Positions 18,201-41,166 of a stretch of 64,000 nt of DNA are shown piece after piece. The stretch is from Synaphobranchus kaupii (lineage: Eukaryota; Chordata; Actinopteri; Anguilliformes; Synaphobranchidae). Location of the stretch: NCBI GenBank assembly GCA_029718625.1, contig CM056396.1, positions 26,967,780 to 27,031,779 on the forward strand. The letters are read 5' to 3'. The notes under the pieces were generated by a model that searched no databases, was not told where the DNA came from, and saw nothing but the letters and a program-made list of their open reading frames with translations. The translations under genes and the position numbers were made by a program. Positions within the stretch are counted from its first letter, which is position 1; the number at the start of each line of letters is the position of its first letter.

Positions 18201-21200
18201 CATGAAATGCATATAATGAAATATAGCCTAAATATATTCATTTAAAAAAACGAAGACATGCACATTTTGATTTTCAGCAAATATGACTGACAGATTCTCA
18301 CCCTGCAAGTAAAATGGGATAATAGAACTAATAGGCTATGCTATGTGTATTTTTTAAACAAATAAATAAAACAAACATGTGTGCATATCAGACATGTGAC
18401 TAAGCTCTCCCTTTCTTCCGGTCCAGTGGTTCTGATTGGAGAATCCGGAGTGGGAAAGAGCAACCTGCTTTCTCGCTTCACGAAGAACGAGTTCAACCAC
18501 GACAGCCGCACGACAATCGGGGTGGAGTTCAGCACGCGCACCGTGCAGCTGGGCACGCTCACCATCAAGGCCCAGATCTGGGACACCGCGGGTCTGGAGC
18601 GCTACCGGGCCATCACCTCAGCGTGAGTACCCCGTACCGACGAGCCGTTTAACCGTCTCTCCCGCTTACCTCCGGCGTTTCCGTATTCAGCTGTGAAAAA
18701 GATCGCGCATTCCTGTTCCCCACTGGCTTATATTAGTGTAATTATACAATTTTTCCAAACAATTTAATCGGTTGAGATGTCAAAACATCTTACCGTCCAG
18801 AAAAGCCGCTGAGTTACGGAGAATAGATGGCAGAGAATCAATAAACCAGCATGAAGCACGATGCAAGATAATACTTGCTCATAATGTTCGCAGATAATTG
18901 AGCGACTGAGAGTTATTAATTAAATCAAGATTACAGAGGTCTGAACTCGACAGATTCGTTCTGATGTACTTGTGTGACTATTTACAATGTTTTGTTTGCA
19001 TTGTAGGCTAATGCACTAATTACTGCCTTAATTTCATATATGAAAGTGGTGCTCGTTTTATTCTGATAGACTAAATATGCCACATTTGTTTACATCATAA
19101 AACATTACTAATGGGGACATTGCTTATGTTTTTATGTGTATTAGCTTATTGACACCACCTATTCTGAATTATACATTTTATAGGATACAATTTTGACAGT
19201 GACATTTTATGATATTAAAGGAGCCTCACAAAATAAATGATAAATTAATGTGCGCAGCTTGAAAAAGTGCCATTTTAAAATGTAAAAATTAACACTTTGA
19301 CCCCCCCAGCAATAATAATTAATGTATTATATCTTTGAAGTTTATACTCCAGGAATTATCCTCAAGCAAAACATTTTTGACCTACACTACAACTTTGAAG
19401 TTTAATTATTTTTGAGGAATTGCCAAGTACCAAGGAGCCCACCCAATGTGCGGTATAAAAATTTAAGCAGGGTAGGCCTATAGTTCTTTGATGAGTGATG
19501 ATGTCATTACTGTGAGAGGGTGATGTCATTACTGTCTGTGGGTGCAGTTTCTATCCATATCGAAACTGAATGAGTCCTGGAGGGCCAGAGTGTCTGCAGG
19601 TTGTTGGGGTTCCCTTTGAATCAGCAGCCAATTTAGCCCTTGGAAACAAGGTGTGTTGACTCTCGAGCTCTGGGGTGCCCAATGTTATCCGAAAAGGGCC
19701 AGTGCGGGTGCAGGTTTTTGTTTTAGCCCAAGACTACGACGCCTCACTCTACTTATCAAGGTCTTGACTGAAGACCATGGTTAGTAAGTTGAATTATGTG
19801 TCGTGGTGCTGGGCTAAAATAAAAACCTGCTCCCACATTGGGCCTTTTCGGCTAAAATTGGGTACCCCTGCTCTAGCCAATCAGTAAGCACTGTAAGAAA
19901 AAAAAAGGAACGTCTCCGATGTTCGTTGAAAATGACAAAGTTTATTCTTCGTAACAGCAGTTGTCAGAGATACAGCAATGCACTCTGGATTCAGCGGAGT
20001 AAAATCTGAATCCTGTTCTGTGAAATGGATGACTCTAAATACCATTTTCGGGCTTTGTTTTCTACAGGCGGGAAACAGAAATGTATATTCAAAAAAAGAT
20101 GTGATTGATTTAAGAAAGCCACTGTCTGGCTCCCATAAATCAGTCAGTCTGTCCATCAGTAGGGGGTCTGAAGGTTCAACTTCCCGTGGTCTAACCAGGA
20201 ACCAGTCTATTGTATTGCTAATCTAATTTCCTTGGTTGGAATAGGCCTTGATCACTCACTCCCAGCTGCTATTCTATAATTGAATACTATGCCTACCAGT
20301 GGCGACGAGTCACTGCTTACACTTCCATTTTAACCTGCATTGTATTTATAATAAGTTGGTTGATTCGGCCAGCGGCGTGGTTGATCTGTCAGTGTTTGAG
20401 TAGATCATATCAGTTTAGAATCTTACAGCACTTAAGTGCTGAAACTTGGCAGAACCTCTCAAATTGAAGAGGTTTTTTTTAATTTTTCTATTTTTTTTTA
20501 AGCAGAAACTGATCTCACAAACTGCAACTTCCAGAAACGTCCCAGAAGCTCAACAGATGGCCAACCCTGGTCCAGGAGAGACCCTGCGGCTCTCCAGCAC
20601 CAGGGTTGGCCACCCCTGAGATAGTGTGATCGTGAGCTTGAGACTGATCGCTTCCGCACGGGCGCACACCTGCCCTCTCCAAACTCCCGCAGGTATTACA
20701 GGGGCGCAGTGGGGGCGCTGCTGGTCTACGACATCTCCAAGCACCTGACGTACGAGAGCGTGGAGCGCTGGCTGAAGGAGCTGTACGACCACGCTGACCA
20801 GCACATAGTGGTCATGCTGGTGGGGAACAAGTCTGACCTGGAGTCAGTGAGGACCGTGCCAACCGAGGAGGCCAAAGACTTTGCGGGTGCAAAACTAATC
20901 TTGTGATCTCAGTGCTTGTGTAGATTAAATATATCAGAATGTTTTTATAATAATAATAATAAATATTATTATTAGTAGTAGTAACAGAATTATCTGTAAA
21001 ATTACCACAGGGTCCCTATTGGACTCCTTTTATAAACTATGAATTATGCCGCATAGTAGTGTAGTTCTAGTAGAATTTAGCATGGCAGTTAAACTGTATT
21101 ACTGTATATCGTACAAGACTACATCTGAGCTTCACCAGGAACACACTGCGCAGAAGCACAATGAGTTCAGAGCACTCAGCTATATCTGCCTCTGTCTCCA

Positions 21201-21440
21201 TGCAGAGAAAAACAACTTGCTGTTCATGGAGACTTCGGCCTTGGACTCCACAAACGTGGAAGCTGCCTTCCACGACGTCCTTGCAGGTCAGCCTCTCATT
21301 TTGTTTTCCCTTCTCTTCACCTCCTCGCGTTGTTTTTATTCTCATCATCTATGGGTTTTGTCCGTCATTATTTTTCTTTTCCTGGATTCGGCCGTGTTTT
21401 TTTATCTTCGTATTTTTTCAGTGTTGCCTATCTGTCATTT

Positions 21441-21484
<44 letters not shown>

Positions 21485-22879
21485 TGCGTGTGTTTTCCTG
21501 CCATGTTTTCCCTCTTTTACTCGCTCAGTGAGTGGAACCTTTATTTTAGTGCTGTTTTGACCTTTGACCTGCGGGAGCGAGCGTCACATGACTGAACACT
21601 GTGAGACATTCCGAGGGGAATATGTCATCACAATCTGCGTGGATCTTAGTGTGTGTCAATAGCACTGCGTGTGCTGTACCCTGTGACCAGGCCTGGAATG
21701 TGATGGAATTTCTCTTCCTGGATCAAGGCACTTATGATGGGGGGAAAAAAAAAAAATGCTATTTTGACTTTAGCCCCTAGTTAATCGTCAGCACCTGTTG
21801 AATGCTACATGCTAATATTAGCATTTCTTGAGTACTATATTAGATCGTGGCCCCTTTCTTTTGGCCCTGTTAGTCAGCGATCCACAAGTACCTTTATCAA
21901 TTTCATGTGAGTTGAGCTCACAGCCAGTCATGAGACGACTGTCATTACGTAGTGAAAATATATTGCCAGATACTGACAAATATACTGTAATACATTGAAT
22001 AATATATTTGAATTTGTGAAGGAATTCAATGTATATCTTTCAACACATGACATTATATTATAATTTTGCTCAATAATTTATTCTGTTGGTTGTATTCGGA
22101 TATGTCCCTCTGTAGCAACAATAAGAATTTGCAATATATTCTTATGTATTATAAATAATTGTCTCAATACAAGTAGGAATATATTGCATATTTCAAGTAG
22201 CAGTTGCTACTTACTGTGTCTTTTTATTTTTTTTGAAAGAGTGAAAGATAAGATAAGATAAGATACTTTATTTTGTCATTGTAGGCATACAATGAAATTT
22301 TGTTTGGTAACTCTCAGAGACCAGCAGCAATAGAGAACGAGATAAATAAACAAGATAAATATGATGAGGTAGCATCCTCTGTCTATATATAATAAATAAA
22401 GGCACTTGGACAAGGCAGGTTAACAGTGACAGTGTGAGCAGTGCAGTAAGTAGTGGTCTTATTAACCCCAAATGTTCTGGTCAAATTTCAACAAAAACTG
22501 CCTCCAGAACTGGCTACCTAATTGGCTGTTTAATTGTCCCACCTGCATCCGATTGGCTACACAGTGTCTTTAATTTCCTCCCCCAAGTCCTCAGTTGTCC
22601 CTTTGGTTAAGTAAAGGTCAAATGAAAATACAAAAATAACCGAATTGAGCATGAACACAGTTGATCTGAACTTTGGTACTGAGAAATTGATCCAAGCATT
22701 GTTATTATTTTTATTGTCTGATCTGTTTTTGCCGGGTCTGTGTGGGCCCAGAGATCCACAGGAAGGTGGCCAGTAAAGAGGTGACCCGAGGGTCCATCAG
22801 CGCCGTGACCCTGTCCACCCCAGTTACCCCTGCAGGGGGCAGTCAGGAGGAGAAGAAGCCCTGTTGCAAGAACCTCTGA
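12222..22879 (+). CDS. rab25: Rab25 small GTPase (Rab11 subfamily)
   Basis: Rab25 is an epithelial Rab11-family GTPase acting in apical recycling and integrin traffic. Exons: 12222-12258, 18427-18622, 20693-20886, 21206-21286 and 22752-22879. They total 636 nt, encoding 211 residues, and human RAB25 is about 213. All introns have GT-AG ends, with phases 1, 2, 1, 1. Visible motifs are the P-loop GESGVGKS (17-24), switch I RTTIGVEF (about 40-47), WDTAGLERY (64-72), NKSD (123-126) and ETSAL (151-155). The C-terminus KPCCKNL has the paired cysteines for geranylgeranylation. Leu69 in WDTAGL replaces the catalytic Gln of other Rabs and is the hallmark of RAB25, expected to slow GTP hydrolysis. The start matches the short family N-terminus. 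An out-of-frame ATG at 12208 overlaps it by 14 nt and might lower initiation. No frameshift is present. Confidence 0.96.
13741..14022 (+). mobile_element. tRNA-derived SINE
   Basis: The 5' part has an A-box-like segment (TGGTGCTGTGGATAGCGC) and a B-box-like segment (GAGTTTGAATCCC). The body CGTGGGTTTCCTCCGGGTAC, then CACAGTCCAAAGACATGCAG and GCGATGGATTGGCGACCTGT, is a very common teleost interspersed repeat. The end is set at CAATGCATGCTGGGCTTAGC. I recognise the body but am not certain of its formal family name. Confidence 0.75.
16524..16596 (-). tRNA. tRNA-Arg, anticodon TCG
   Basis: The minus strand folds as a 73-nt cloverleaf. The acceptor stem GACTGCG/CGTGGTC has two G-T pairs, the D arm is GCCTAATGGATAAGGC, the anticodon loop CTTCGGA carries TCG, and the T arm is GAGGG-TTCGAGT-CCCTT. 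Discriminator G is at 16524. Internal promoters TGGCCTAATGG (A box) and GGTTCGAGTCC (B box) are intact, and a TTTT pol III terminator follows at 16519-16516. It closely matches vertebrate tRNA-Arg(TCG). The anticodon stem TCTAA/TCAGA has one A-C mismatch, so it could be a slightly decayed copy. It lies antisense in rab25 intron 1. Confidence 0.9.
16703..16820 (-). mobile_element. piggyBac-like MITE, copy 2 (truncated)
   Basis: It is preceded by TTAA (16699-16702) and begins CCCTTTTTTTTGGGAATG. Inside, AGTGTTCTAGAAC, TTGTTACATCAGCATTAGAA and TGTTCAGTTAA are the inverse of the copies at 9411 and 47751. The far end is missing or diverged. Confidence 0.65.
17345..17709 (+). repeat. Pyrimidine minisatellite with CTCCACTACCAC units
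   Basis: About 15 units of 21-28 bp share CTTTCCTCCACTACCAC with variable CTCCT spacers. It reads open in several frames only because of its composition. Confidence 0.9.
19668..19875. mobile_element. Palindromic hAT-like MITE inserted in an older repeat
   Basis: The left arm (GGGGTGCCCAATGTTATCCG, then AAAAGGGCCAG) and the right arm (CTGGGCCTTTTCGGC-type sequence, then AAAATTGGGTACCCCTG) are inverted copies. The flanks (AGTCCTGGAGGGCC at about 19573 and AGCCAATCAGTAAGCAC at 19874) look like the two halves of the 10471-type MITE, so this is a nested insertion. Confidence 0.6.
20553..20618. mobile_element. Short palindromic MITE remnant
   Basis: GGCCAACCCTGGTCCAGGAG faces CACCAGGGTTGGCCACCCCTG across a centre of about 20 bp. 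The CACCCCTG end fits hAT-type termini. Confidence 0.55.
21443..21482 (+). repeat. (TG)n microsatellite
   Basis: About 20 TG units lie in rab25 intron 4. Confidence 0.95.
22246..22320 (+). mobile_element. Interspersed repeat fragment with GATAA repeats
   Basis: AGATAAGATAAGATAAGATA followed by CTTTATTTTGTCATTGTAGG and CATACAATGAAATTTTGT resembles a common teleost repeat (tail with TTTATTGTCATTGTACA). I am not sure of its class. Confidence 0.4.
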
Positions 22880-23130
22880 CCGGATGTCTCAGCTGTGAAT
22901 TTTGGAGGGGTGGGGTGAGGAGGTGAGGGGAGTTGTGTGTGGATAAGAGAGGCTGGATGAGGGGTACAGGGGCGTCTGGATGGAAGTTCCTCCTTGAGCA
23001 GTGTACGCCCTGCAACGCCTTCATCAAATGCAAATATAGGAAAGAAACCAGAGTGGGGTCACTATGTGAGCGGCTTGCCATCAGATTTCCTGTGAAGGGG
23101 CTTATGAATAAACGTGATCAAGTAACGGGA
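22880..23130 (+). other. Putative rab25 3'UTR and poly(A) signal
   Basis: AATAAA at 23107-23112 lies 228 bp past the stop codon and is the first strong signal. A short 3'UTR of about 250 nt is inferred. Confidence 0.6.
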
Positions 23131-23294
23131 GCATAAGGAACAGTTTTTAAAAAATATATATAAATCAGTCATTGTTAATAACTCCCAACTCACACTTGCT
23201 GTGTGGATGCTGATAACTTAGAATCCCCCCCCCCCCCCCCCCCCCCAATCGCATTTTGTTTGAAATCCCACAGGGCTTCCACTGATGGCTGAAC

Positions 23295-23593
23295 CATAGA
23301 TATAGAACCATAGATGTGACATATCATGTAACGTAATAGTAATTTGGAATTCTGAAATGGAACAATTTGGCAGCCATTTTACCTGGGTGCAGCTATAATA
23401 CGAACCTATGGCAAAAGTGTCATGCACTTTCTAACCCACTGTGATGTCATAATCGGGTCTCAGAAGCCAGATTGCTGACGATTGGCTCATAGATATAAAA
23501 CCATGGTTACTGGCCACCATCTTACCTGGGTATGGTTTCAAAAATTGTGCCACTAACTATGACATATGTCACATCTATGGTTCTATATCTATG
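23295..23593. mobile_element. Palindromic MITE with perfect 8-bp target duplication
   Basis: GGCTGAAC is repeated exactly at 23287-23294 and 23594-23601. The element's ends CATAGATATAGAACCATAGA and TCTATGGTTCTATATCTATG are inverted copies, and the TIR extends about 35 bp. Two internal segments, each including TTTACCTGGGT or CTTACCTGGGT, also mirror each other. The 8-bp duplication suggests hAT mobilisation, although the ends are not classic hAT. Confidence 0.8.
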
Positions 23594-24607
23594 GGCTGAA
23601 CACGCAAAAGGTCATATTTAGTTGACCTTGATGATTTTACGTTCAAATGTGGACCAAGAGGTTCACAACAACTTGACAGAGATCATTAAAAAAAACTGAT
23701 TAGTTATGAGATTAGTTGCCATGGCAACTCAGCTTTTCTTATGGCATTACAAAAAAATTAATGGTTTTGTATCAAAATACAATACAGTTACATAGGGCAT
23801 TATACCTACATTTTTTTTTTTAATGTTATTGACTTTTAAAGTGTCTTATTTTGAGGAAGTTCTTATTGCAAACAAGCCATGAAGCCAAATTTCAGATTTT
23901 GTATTGGTTAGGTATGAGATCACACTAAAACTATTGCAGATTATTTCTTAGCCTTTATCTTCTTCCCTGTGACCAATCATGTTCATCTATGAAGAATTAC
24001 ATGGGCATTAGCTTTCAGGGAACAAAAAATAAAATAAAATATATATATGTATTTAAATTTTTTTAACAAAGATCACATCTGAATTTCAGTCAAACGGTTG
24101 AGCAATTGCCCAGTTAAGTCCTCTAATGGAAAATGTGAAATTGATAAAATGTGATTGTAAACATGAGCGGGTGGGGTGTGCTTGCAGGACTTCTAAGAAT
24201 TGGGTCTTTAATTTTAAAGCAGCCATCCTGGCAATCTTTAATGTCAAAACAAATTCTCATTTCACTGGTTGCAAACCTTTTCAGCTATTCTAATGAGCTT
24301 TCTGCCATAATTGTCTCTGACCCCATTTTATATTCACGCAATACATTTAATAATAAAAATGTGTATGCCCTTTAGCCTGTCTGTTTTGTCTTTGTCTTGA
24401 ACTTGAATAGCCTATATATTTTCTTCTCTCTTTTTTAAGCTTTATTTGAATGAAATTATATATTATGCAATGTAATATTAAAATATTTTCGTGTGGGATC
24501 TATTTTCATGTCAAGTATAAGTATATAAATTAATGCCTAAAGAGGTGCATGTGTTCAGTTACTTCTTGAAACAATTGAAGACATCTATAATATATTTTAT
24601 AACATAT

Positions 24608-24672
24608 TGTGTGTGTGTGTGTGTGTGTGTGTGAGCGAGAGAGAGAGAGAGAGAGAGCGAGAGAGCGAGAGA
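24608..24672 (+). repeat. (TG)n-(GA)n compound microsatellite
   Basis: About 12 TG units run directly into about 18 AG/GC-containing units. Confidence 0.9.
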
Positions 24673-24859
24673 GATTACATGTGTCTATCATTTAGCGTGT
24701 GTTTGAGCCGGACTTCAAGTACCATGTCTAACAATCAGGTATCTCTGGTTTCCGTGTTAAAAAGGATGGCATGGGTATAATTAAAATAACGCGCAATACG
24801 TGGCATTTAGGTCGCGCCCACGGGGCAGGCTACAGTCCAGCTTGAGCTTCTCCTATAGG

Positions 24860-24867
24860 TGACGTCA
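24860..24867 (+). promoter_or_regulatory. Palindromic CRE (TGACGTCA) upstream of Rab11-like gene
   Basis: A perfect full CRE lies 431 bp before the Rab11-like start codon, with a second TGACGTC half at 24906-24912. The surroundings are CpG-rich. Binding by CREB/ATF proteins is inferred from the motif only. Confidence 0.4.
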
Positions 24868-25297
24868 CTGTTTGCTTTGCGTAGCCTCAGAAAAGAATGA
24901 CAGTGATGACGTCGTAGGGAGAGGCTGGGGAGTGCAGATGAGGGCGGGTCGTATCTTTCGGAAACACAGTCATCGCGGAAACACGCACAACTTTCCTGTG
25001 TACGAATTGTGTTTCAAAAGAGCGAAAAGGGGAGCAAGAATATTACAGAGAAGGCCAACTGTGTGGTAGCACATCAGTCTGACTTCCTAACTATAGGCTA
25101 CATACGCGGAAGTTGTTTTATTAGGTTGGTAGGCTACTAGTTAGCAGGTCTTCCTAAGCCAAGCAAGGAAGTACTCGTGACGTGAGTTGCAGGCGAGCTA
25201 GCTCGGCAAGTTTTTTAAACTGCACTGTGCGAGCTCATTCACTAGTTCGGCGAAAATATCAAACACTAAACTACCGCTAAAGAAACATTCTGGAGAA

Positions 25298-37730
<12,433 letters not shown>

Positions 37731-37840
37731 TGCCTTCGGACCTGGGGGGTCAGGTGCTGGGGGGGGGTGGTCAGGGGGCAGGGGAATGGAGGGGGGGCAC
37801 AGGGGTGGGGAAGTGGCTGGGTATGGGGGCGGGGCCAGTA

Positions 37841-37864
37841 TGTGTGTGTGTGTGTGTGTGTGTG
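37841..37864 (+). repeat. (TG)n microsatellite
   Basis: Twelve TG units lie about 110 bp after the Rab11-like stop codon. Confidence 0.95.
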
Positions 37865-38738
37865 AGAGAACCGAGACCTCTTGGAATTGCAAGGGAACAA
37901 AAACAGTCAGACACACCTGTGATGTCACTATTGTGCATATCCACCGAGGGCCTTCTGATTGGTCGGTTCTACTTGCGCAGTAGTCCTAATAAAACCCCCT
38001 TAAAACGGTTAGAGTGGGCAGTGCGCCATAACATTGATGTAAAGACTTCCCAAAACTCCTTTAAGGTCTGAGGCCACGAGCCTTTTTATAAAGTGCTTAA
38101 TGTGTGAAATTGGTATATCATCATGCTGTTGGGACGCACCTTTATATAAGCCCCTCCCATTTTGCCTGTCTGTCAAAGTAAACTCCGCCCCACTTCTGAC
38201 AGTTTTGCTGTTTTTTTTTTTTTTTACGTAGAGAACTACAACCCCAATTTTGAAATGAGTGGAAACTGTAAGTGTGTGTTCCTGTCCATAGTGGTGAAAA
38301 GACTGCAGTAATCGAATATTTTGAATGGATCACTTTTATTTTTTTCTCTTTTTTTAAAATTTAGACTTTAATTATGCGTTGTGTGTCTTTCTAATGATAT
38401 AGAATAGAATAACAAATAGAATAGAAAATCAAGCAAGCAAGCAATCAATCAGCAACTGAATGAAATTGAATGCTTAATGTAATGTTAGTGGGAAATTGTT
38501 ACGGATTGGAGTGGAGTGCGCAATAATAGGTCACCGTTGTGCCCCAAAAAAGTGCAATGTACTGTATCCCCACTACCCTCCCCCTTTGTGGGGGGCGGGG
38601 CTCCTTTCCCTACTGCTTCCGCCCCCCCCCCCCCCCCCCACGAACATGCACACAGACACGCATGTGTTACCCATTGTGCTGCTTTCTTTAAATCATTCCT
38701 CTCTGTTGCTGCTGAATGTAACCATGTGATCTGGTTTT

Positions 38739-38880
38739 GTTATCCCTTCCACACACACACACACACTTTCCAGTGTATGTTGGATTCCAGATGTGGGTCT
38801 TATTTGCTGTGGGTTGTTTTTTTTTGTGATGCTTTCATTATTTTGTGTGTGCGTGTGCGTGTGCGTGTGCGTGTGCGTGT
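38739..38880 (+). repeat. (CA)n and (GTGTGC)n repeats
   Basis: A short CA run ends near 38766, and GTGTGC hexamers fill 38842-38880. Confidence 0.85.
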
Positions 38881-39390
38881 GTATGATCTCTCTCTGAAGT
38901 CTTACTCCATGTACAGAATCAAAGCTCTGCTTCCACTCGTCCGGTTTAATCGGTGAAGAGTCTAGATCAGGACTGTGGTTAATTCCCCCCCCCCTATTTA
39001 ATCAGGAAATATTGATCTTTCAGACCCTAAATGTCTCAGTCCGAGGCAGATGTACTTGGGAATGCCCCGAGCACACAATCCACAGCTTTTGCGCTGATAG
39101 TGGGGGAAAAACCTTTAGCAACAAAGCCAAATATTGTTTGGCCCCCAGACACGTTTAGGGTGTAAAATTCAGTATTTCCCTCGTTTCATTTTTTCCTTTT
39201 TTAAGCCCAGTAGACACTACCATAATGCCATTGTCCAGACTTGCCCCCCCCCCCATCCAACCTGTACCAATCCAAGGACTGGGGTTTAAAATGCAACTGC
39301 ATCCAACTCGGTGCGAGACGTAGCCTTACGGCCCTGTCCGTGGAGGGACCTGTATCTATGATTTGTGCAGTGACGGTTTTCAGTGTAAAT

Positions 39391-39585
39391 CAGGGGCGCC
39401 AAACTCACGTCCTGGAGGGCCTCAGTATCTGTACATTTTTATGGAGTGCATTTAATCAGCACTCAATTTAGGGTCTTGGACACAAAGTGTGTGGGCTCCA
39501 CTTCAATTAATCGCTTAAGTGCGCAAACGCTCCGCAAAACCGCCAAACTCGGCGGCTTAATGGGGCTGGAGTCTGACACCACCTG
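39391..39585. mobile_element. hAT-like MITE
   Basis: CAGGGGCGCCAAACTCACGT and the reverse complement of GGAGTCTGACACCACCTG are related ends. CGTCCTGGAGGGCC is shared with the element at 10471. No clear target duplication remains. Confidence 0.55.
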
Positions 39586-39975
39586 ATCTTTAAAACTAAA
39601 ACGAAGAAACACAGGAAGTAGCGGTAGTAAAATTTGGCAGAGGGAGCGGTCAAAATGTGGTGTTCGCTACGCTGTTTAAAAAATCACTTTAATAGGAATG
39701 GCTGTGCACCAGGCCTCCCTGCAAAAGCTCAGCTGTGTGGCAATCGTGAAAAAGCCGTGAAAGATTCTGTTGTCTCCAAGCAATAGCCACTAAAACTGGG
39801 CTTGTGATGTCTGCTGTTGTTAATTAAGCCTTTCCCAGGAATGTAACGCTCTTCAATTTTTAGCCATTCAAGGTCTTACTAGCTTATTGGAGGCGACAGT
39901 TCAAAACACTAGTCCGCTTCTGGTAAGACCTGGACTGGCTCCAGCAACAGGAGTGGCATTTGTGTCCTTGTAGTC

Positions 39976-40260
39976 TGGGGATCTCAAACTCCAGTCCTGC
40001 TGTGTCTGCACGTTATTTGCGGTTTGCTTTCAATCACAAGCTAACCTAGGGCCTGTCTTCTAGGTGTGAGGTTAACCAATCAGTGTTGCCGGTTAAGAAC
40101 TTAACCGACATCACTGAAACTCACCACAAAAAAAAAAAAAAAAGACACTCTGGGCCCCTCCAGGACTGGAGTTAAACCTGCAGACACAGCGCCCTCTCCA
40201 GGACTGGAGTTAAACCTGCAGACACAGCGCCCTCTCCAGGACTGGGAGTTTGAGAGCTCT
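39976..40260. mobile_element. hAT-like MITE with internal 38-bp duplication
   Basis: The left end ATCTCAAACTCCAGTCCTG faces the right end CCAGGACTGGGAGTTTGAGA. Near the right end a 38-bp segment (CTCCAGGACTGGAGTTAAAC and the following 18 bp) is present twice in tandem. An A16-17 run lies inside. Confidence 0.6.
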
Positions 40261-40725
40261 GCTGTAGTCGGTTATAAACTCCCCAAGTTCCAAGCCACAG
40301 GCCCCCACCCCCCAGAACCCCTACCCTTCCCACAGGGTTAGCTGGTTTTCGGTGTTCCTCAGTAATGAGTAAATTGATTATCAATTAACTGTTGATTGCA
40401 CATTTAACTCTCCTCATCTCTTTTTTTTTGGGGGCGGGGGGGTGTATTTAAAAAAAAACAAAAACAAAAAAACAGCAGGACCTGTATCTGTCCAGAACCA
40501 GGCTTGGCCCCCACCCCCCATGTCACATGACACTGTTCCCCTGCCCACAGTTTAAACTCCGACACAGAATGCATACCGGAGGATTTTTAAAATTAGGGGT
40601 TTTTATTCTGAATGTTCATGTTCATGTATATGTATATGTGCTTCAAATGTGTACATATATTATATATAAAAAAATATAATAAAAGCATTTGTTAAATAAA
40701 TGTTTTCGGTTTCATCTCTTACCAG

Positions 40726-40726
<1 letters not shown>

Positions 40727-40782
<56 letters not shown>
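40727..40782 (+). repeat. (TG)n microsatellite
   Basis: About 27 perfect TG units follow the candidate distal poly(A) signal of the Rab11-like gene. Confidence 0.95.
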
Positions 40783-40973
40783 GGGGCGGTGCAGAGGTGT
40801 GGTCATGAGTCGATACACTGCCCTTGTACCTTTTAAGTACCCTGCTAAATCTCAATTGCTCTTTTACTGAGAACCAAGTTACAGTCCAGAAGGAGAGCTA
40901 CAGGTACAGAGTTGGGTATGTGATCTACAGGTAGTAAGCAATGTAAGTAGCCCTGGATACGCATCTGCTCGAT

Positions 40974-41166
40974 CAGCGCTCCCCAACCCTGTTCCTCGAG
41001 ATCTACCGTCCTCTAGGTTTTCATTTCAACCCTAATTTGGCACACCTGATTCCACTAATTGGCAGCTCAATGAGATCTCTAGCTGTTGAATGAGGTGTGC
41101 TTTATTAGGGTTGGAGTGAAAACCAGCAGGACGGTACATCTCCAGGAACAGGGTTGGAGACCACTG
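40974..41166. mobile_element. Palindromic hAT-like MITE
   Basis: CAGCGCTCCCCAACCCTG faces CAGGGTTGGAGACCACTG, and both arms carry AGGTTTTCATTTCAACCCTA or its inverse. Flanks TGCTCGAT and TGCTAGAA are similar 8-mers. It occupies most of the gap between the convergent Rab11-like and mex3a 3' ends. Confidence 0.7.

Larger units (their letters stand above)
12259..18426 (+). other. rab25 intron 1
   Basis: This 6.2-kb intron lies between the 37-nt first coding exon and the P-loop exon. It holds a TG repeat (13253-13273), a tRNA-headed SINE (13741-14022), a tRNA-Arg gene on the minus strand, a piggyBac-like MITE and a pyrimidine-rich minisatellite. A GC-rich stretch at about 15880-16180 contains no recognised gene. 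Confidence 0.85.
18623..20692 (+). other. rab25 intron 2
   Basis: This intron is mostly A/T-rich unique sequence. Two palindromic MITEs are listed separately (19668-19875 and 20553-20618). The second ends 75 bp before the acceptor at 20691-20692. Confidence 0.85.
23131..25297. other. rab25 to Rab11-like interval with putative promoter
   Basis: It contains a C22 run (23225-23246), the MITE at 23295-23593, A/T-rich sequence to about 24600, and a TG/GA microsatellite (24608-24672). A more CpG-rich stretch follows from about 24780 and probably holds the Rab11-like promoter and 5'UTR. No open frame of interest is present. Confidence 0.5.
37731..40705 (+). other. Putative Rab11-like 3'UTR
   Basis: There is no coding sequence. 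AATAAA occurs at 37988-37993 and at 40678-40683, the latter in an A/T-rich setting followed by the TG repeat at 40727. Use of the distal site would give a 3-kb 3'UTR that includes two MITEs. The boundary is inferred. Confidence 0.45.
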
